Of a stretch of DNA of 51,754 nt, positions 48,310-51,754 are shown in pieces. The translations under genes were made by a program, and so were the position numbers. The notes under the pieces were generated by a model. That model worked only from the letters and a program-made list of their open reading frames with translations. It was not told the origin of the DNA and made no database searches. The stretch's first letter is position 1. Every line of letters begins with the position of its first letter. Origin of the DNA: an uncultured Eggerthellaceae bacterium (GTDB lineage: Bacteria > Actinomycetota > Coriobacteriia > Coriobacteriales > Eggerthellaceae); contig CAKUNS010000010.1 in assembly GCA_934668515.1 (NCBI GenBank), positions 1 through 51,754 on the forward strand, written 5' to 3'.

Positions 48310-49203
48310 CTACTTCAGCAGATCGGTGACCTGGCCAAGCAGCAGCTCGAAGGAAGCGCCACGCTCCTGAAAGTTGGGCTGCTTCGCAGAGACGATCATC
48401 GCGTCGTGCGTGAAGTCGCCTGCGAAACGAACAGCCTGGTCAAGCGTGCGACCAGCCATGATAGCTGCCAGCAGGCACGAAGCGTAAACGTCGCCGGTGC
48501 CGTGCAGCATGTACGGCAGGTACTCGTTCGAAAGCTCGTGAGTCTCGCAGTCAACGCCGCCGACGAAGTTGCGGATGACGTTTTCGCCCTCGCGCTGAAT
48601 GCCCTTCAGCACCACATGCTTGGCTCCCTTGGCGACCAGCGCAGCAACGATACGATGAGCTTCCTCGTCAGAGATGTCAGTGCCCGCCCAATCATCGCCG
48701 ATAGGCTCGCCCAAAATGATGGCCGCCTCGGTCAGGTTCGGGGTAAGGATGTCAGCACCCGCGGCAAGCTCGGCCATAGCGGCACACAGCTCGGGCGTGT
48801 AGGTGGGATAAACCTTGCCATGATCAGCCATAACAGGGTCAACCACGCGCAGTGCGTTGGGATACATGGCATACAACTCGCGAATCAGATCGACCTGCTC
48901 AGGCGCACCCAAGAAGCCGCTGTAAATGGCGTCGATCTCAACGCCGATGCCCTTCCAAGCGTTGATGTAGTCCTGCAGGATATTAGTGGTGTCGTGCATG
49001 TAGAAGCCAGGAAACGCCGTGTGGCTGCTGAACAGGCCGGTCGGCACGGGGCAGACATCGCAGCCTGCCGCGGAAAGAACGGGAATCGCCACGCCAAGCG
49101 AGCACTTGCCGTAACCGCACAGGTCATGAACGGCCGCAACACGCGGGATATAGTCGCCTTCGCGCTTGTACAGCGCGGGAAGATTGGTAGTCTGATCGGT
49201 CAT
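48310..49203 (-). CDS. pdxY: Pyridoxal/pyridoxamine kinase
   Basis: This 297-residue ribokinase-superfamily enzyme phosphorylates pyridoxal or pyridoxamine in the B6 salvage pathway. Features: AAVHDLCGYGKCSLG at the substrate site, VVDPVMADHGK, ADILTPNLTEA and the anion-hole/catalytic segment LHGTGDVYAS. Sequence favours the PdxY/PdxK group over ThiD. AAGGA precedes the ATG. It is monocistronic, and TATACT at 49252-49257 on the minus strand may be its -10. Confidence 0.92.
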   Translation of the reverse strand: MTDQTTNLPALYKREGDYIPRVAAVHDLCGYGKCSLGVAIPVLSAAGCDVCPVPTGLFSSHTAFPGFYMHDTTNILQDYINAWKGIGVEIDAIYSGFLGAPEQVDLIRELYAMYPNALRVVDPVMADHGKVYPTYTPELCAAMAELAAGADILTPNLTEAAIILGEPIGDDWAGTDISDEEAHRIVAALVAKGAKHVVLKGIQREGENVIRNFVGGVDCETHELSNEYLPYMLHGTGDVYASCLLAAIMAGRTLDQAVRFAGDFTHDAMIVSAKQPNFQERGASFELLLGQVTDLLK

Positions 49204-49405
49204 CAGGTCCTTCTTTCATCGAATGCTTTCGCAGAAGTTATCTTGGCGGTAAGTATAGTCCGCATTGCACCGATCGATGAAGAAAGTTTACAAGTCAGAG
49301 CAGCCATCCATCGCCGCTCCAACAGGAATCCAACAGGAGTCCAACGCCAATCGAACAAGCGCCCAACGCCCACGCGTCGAAACGATCTCGGGAACCCAAC
49401 GCAAT

Positions 49406-51427
49406 TTATTTGCGGAGGACGGCAACCACGAACAGCATAATCGCAGCCGAAACGGCAATGGGAACGATCAAACCGGGCCTCGGAGCCACCACGCCACCCA
49501 TGCCCGCTTCAAACCACGCTGCAACGAATGCTCCAGCAACCAACAAGGCGGCCGCAAGCACCACGCCGAACACGGCAAGCGGCTTGCTCCCCCTCGAGTT
49601 GCACGCTGACTCTGCAACCACGGCAACCAACCAGCTAACGACGATGCACCAGGTAGCAGGCGCCGCAAGCATGCCCAGCAAACGGCGCGAGACATCAATC
49701 TGCGCGAAATTCCAGTAGATGAGCGCCTCCCAACCCATCATGTTGCCGGTTCCGCAAGCGCCCAAAACCAACGCCCACAGCGCCGCAAACGCAAGCGTGA
49801 TGAAAGCATTGCGCGGGCGAAGGCACGTGCCCGCCGCCAAGGGAAGGAACGCGTTGAATCCGAACGCGCCCACTACGGGCAAGGCCATAGCGACATTCGG
49901 CTCTGCGATGCCAATACGCCCGACGAAGAACCACCAGGCAATACTGGCAGCCAACAAAATCACACCAACAAGCGGACTAGCACCCATCACGAATGTCAGC
50001 GATACCGCACAGAAACCAACCAAGGCTCCAACATGCGGAACGATCGCACCCAACACGGCGAACGCCAGCGACATGACGACCATGAGCACCAGCGGGGACG
50101 AAGACGCGAAAACGCTGCTGCTCAGTTGTGCAAGCGAGGAGGTAGCGGCATAGGCACCGGTGCTCCAACCTGCAAAGAACGGCAGATTCGCCAACGCAAG
50201 GAAACCTAGGAATCCGCTGGTCAGCGCACCGAAGATGCGCGAAAGCGTTTTCTGGACGGAGGGTGTGAGCCTGTCTTTCATAGGAACTTTCGGGGCGCGG
50301 GGCCTGCTCTGACCGCGGTTTTCGCGCTGGCTTTGACCGCTTCGAGATCCCCAAGATGCGCCCGAGCGCTCCCTCCTCTCTTCCTCTTGATTTTGGTTTT
50401 CAGCCTGCAGAAGCAACGGATCCATAACGTCGGTCTCGCCATCATGCGCAGCACGCGCAGCATCCAACGCATCCGCAACGACGTACTTCAGTTGGGTGAC
50501 GCCCTCTTCAGCGTCTCCCAAAAACTTGTCAGCTTCCTCCTGGAAATCAAACACCGATTCGTAACGGTCTTCCTTTTCTGGAGCAAGCGCATAGAAAAGC
50601 ACGTCGTCCAGGCTCTCGTCCAAGCCATCCCAACAAAGCGAAGGAAGAACGAGCTCGGCATCGACGATAGCCTGTTCGGCGTGAGCTAAATCGGGAGCTG
50701 TAAACGGGTTAGAGCCAACGAGCATCTCGTACGCGACGGAAGCCAGCGACCACTCGTCCGTACGCACGTCAAGCTCCTCGCGGCGCATCTGCTCAAGCGG
50801 CATGTAGCCGATGGTGCCGCCGCCCGTGGTTCCCACGCCCGAAGCGTCAACCAAGGTGGCAAGGCCGAAATCTGTTACTTTAACCTGGCCTTCTCGGTTG
50901 ATAAGGATATTGTCAGGCTTAATATCCAAGTGAAGCACGCGATGCGCATGGGCCTTTTTCAAAGCACCCGCAACCGCATCGAACACTGCCGTGATCATAT
51001 CGAGCGTTACGTAGTCGACGTAGTCGCGCATCAGCTTTGAAAGCGTGATGCCCTCGATGTACTCCATCACCAAGTAGGCAGTTTGCCCGCGAACCTCAAC
51101 GTCGTAGACGGTAACGATATGCGGGTCGGACAGCATGGCGGCAGTGCGCGCCTCGTCCAATCCAGGAATGTGGGCAAGCGCCTGAACGTCCTGATCGTCG
51201 GGAAGGTCTTCGGAAGACAAGCCGTGAGTGGTCGCGGCCGATCCCGCAACCGCGTCGGCGCCCGGCAGCGCAGCGCGCAGGGCATCGGTTTCGGTTAAGG
51301 GAATAGCTTTGATGGCGACCTTACGCTGGATGCGCGGATCCTTGGCCACCATGACGGTGCCGTATCCGCCCGCACCGGCTTCGCCCAACAAGCGATATCG
51401 GTCGAGTATGAGCTTGCCTTTGGCCAT
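49406..51427 (-). CDS. Ser/Thr protein kinase with multi-TM C-terminal domain
   Basis: This 673-residue protein has a kinase domain at about 11-290: Gly-rich GEAGAGGYG, Lys40, DFG 186-188 and GTIGYMPLEQ. The catalytic loop is HLDIKPDN (166-173), so the usual HRD Arg is Leu. An extra segment of about 45 residues (45-90, Ala/Asp-rich) lies between the catalytic Lys and helix C. Residues 380-445 are charged, and about eight membrane helices follow (445-673) in place of a sensor domain. The start is ATG at 51427, with a GGGCAGG site. No partner gene is adjacent; substrate and signal are unknown. Confidence 0.9.
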   Translation of the reverse strand: MAKGKLILDRYRLLGEAGAGGYGTVMVAKDPRIQRKVAIKAIPLTETDALRAALPGADAVAGSAATTHGLSSEDLPDDQDVQALAHIPGLDEARTAAMLSDPHIVTVYDVEVRGQTAYLVMEYIEGITLSKLMRDYVDYVTLDMITAVFDAVAGALKKAHAHRVLHLDIKPDNILINREGQVKVTDFGLATLVDASGVGTTGGGTIGYMPLEQMRREELDVRTDEWSLASVAYEMLVGSNPFTAPDLAHAEQAIVDAELVLPSLCWDGLDESLDDVLFYALAPEKEDRYESVFDFQEEADKFLGDAEEGVTQLKYVVADALDAARAAHDGETDVMDPLLLQAENQNQEEERRERSGASWGSRSGQSQRENRGQSRPRAPKVPMKDRLTPSVQKTLSRIFGALTSGFLGFLALANLPFFAGWSTGAYAATSSLAQLSSSVFASSSPLVLMVVMSLAFAVLGAIVPHVGALVGFCAVSLTFVMGASPLVGVILLAASIAWWFFVGRIGIAEPNVAMALPVVGAFGFNAFLPLAAGTCLRPRNAFITLAFAALWALVLGACGTGNMMGWEALIYWNFAQIDVSRRLLGMLAAPATWCIVVSWLVAVVAESACNSRGSKPLAVFGVVLAAALLVAGAFVAAWFEAGMGGVVAPRPGLIVPIAVSAAIMLFVVAVLRK

Positions 51428-51620
51428 GCGGCCTGCCCTTTCATTTGAGTTCGATCGGTGTGCGTTTAGATAGGGCGAAACGTGCGTTGACGGGCGCTTC
51501 GGAAGAAAGGCAAGCGTCCAACCTCGCGCGTTCGCTGAAATGATATCGCAAATCGATGCGCCGCTCGAGATCAACGAAATGCAAGACGTGCAAAAAGTCT
51601 GCACAAGCAAAAATACTATC

Positions 51621-51649
51621 TTGCACAATCTGGAAAGCTAGCGTATTAT
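51621..51649 (+). promoter_or_regulatory. Promoter for tRNA-Leu (CAG)
   Basis: -35 TTGCAC (51621-51626) and -10 TATTAT (51644-51649) are 17 bp apart and end 28 bp before the tRNA, nearly the same layout as for tRNA-Thr. Confidence 0.72.
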
Positions 51650-51677
51650 ACCAATTCGTTATCGTCAGATAGCACAT

Positions 51678-51754
51678 GCGGGTGTGGCGGAATTGGCAGA
51701 CGCGTACGGTTCAGGTCCGTATGGGGGCAACCCCATGAAGGTTCAAGTCCTTTC
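51678..51754 (+). tRNA. tRNA-Leu (CAG), partial
   Basis: A class II tRNA starts GCGGGTG, with anticodon loop GTTCAGGTC (CAG) and a long variable arm (TGGGGGCAACCCCA). The sequence stops inside the T-arm at the window end, so the 3' acceptor strand is missing. Confidence 0.93.

Noticed and set aside
1..51754. CRISPR arrays, insertion sequences, prophage or toxin-antitoxin loci
   Set aside because: I looked for regular repeats, transposase and integrase motifs and paired small toxin-like genes and found none that I could support.

Overview
The window is GC-rich, gene-dense bacterial chromosome. Its gene content points to an anaerobic actinobacterium of the class Coriobacteriia, probably Eggerthellaceae (inference from gene content; no 16S gene is present). 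Pointers are the actinobacterial fhaA-fhaB-pstP-rodA/pbpA-pknB locus, many Arg/Ala-rich proteins, and a large extracytosolic flavoprotein operon. Most genes lie on the minus strand. Five tRNA genes are present: fMet, Thr-CGT, Arg-CCT, Leu-CAA and a Leu-CAG cut by the window end. I see no rRNA, CRISPR array, prophage or insertion sequence.

Layout. 1-2.3 kb: tRNA-fMet, then a Y-family polymerase/YolD-like pair and a divergent small gene sharing a LexA-type box (SOS module). 2.4-7.3 kb: amidohydrolase, CNNM/CBS transporter, ACT protein, folE, exonuclease III, rlmH. 7.3-11.5 kb: cell-wall genes, namely an LCP ligase and a single-chain MurT-GatD fusion. 11.9 kb: tRNA-Thr. 12.1-22.1 kb: one tight seven-gene minus-strand operon for a flavin-based extracytosolic electron-transfer system. 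It runs from a 1299-residue surface protein (FMN-binding plus Tp47-like modules), through a three-domain FMN-binding protein, a one-domain FMN-binding protein, a membrane polyferredoxin, an ApbE flavin transferase and a NusG-domain-II (EetA-like) protein, to a fusion of an EetB/Gx-type membrane protein with an EcfT-type protein. 22.1-22.7 kb: its AT-rich control region, a 148-bp inverted-repeat element and tRNA-Arg. 22.8-30.7 kb: the growth and division signalling operon fhaA-fhaB-pstP-[rodA::pbpA]-pknB, where the SEDS polymerase and the class B PBP are one polypeptide. 31-45 kb: metabolic and transport genes (two M20 peptidases, OFA-type MFS, class A-like serine hydrolase, carbonic anhydrase, CstA, archaeal-type class I aldolase) and small envelope or stress proteins (TM2, PRC-barrel, YtxH). 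45-51.7 kb: serS, pdxY, hypothetical membrane proteins and a second, unusual multi-TM Ser/Thr kinase.

How the genes work together. The 12-22 kb operon can be read as a chain: the polyferredoxin and EetA/EetB-like membrane proteins would pass electrons outward, ApbE would attach FMN covalently to SGAT-type motifs, and the surface proteins would carry electrons across or beyond the envelope. No NADH dehydrogenase, cytochrome or ECF ATPase is present here, so the electron source and any transport energy must come from elsewhere. The cell-wall genes (LCP, MurT-GatD, SEDS-PBP, PknB/PstP/FhaA/FhaB) form a second theme. Three sets of normally separate partner proteins are fused in this window. Protein starts were chosen by Shine-Dalgarno fit where visible. 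Family assignments come from motif recognition by eye, not database searches.
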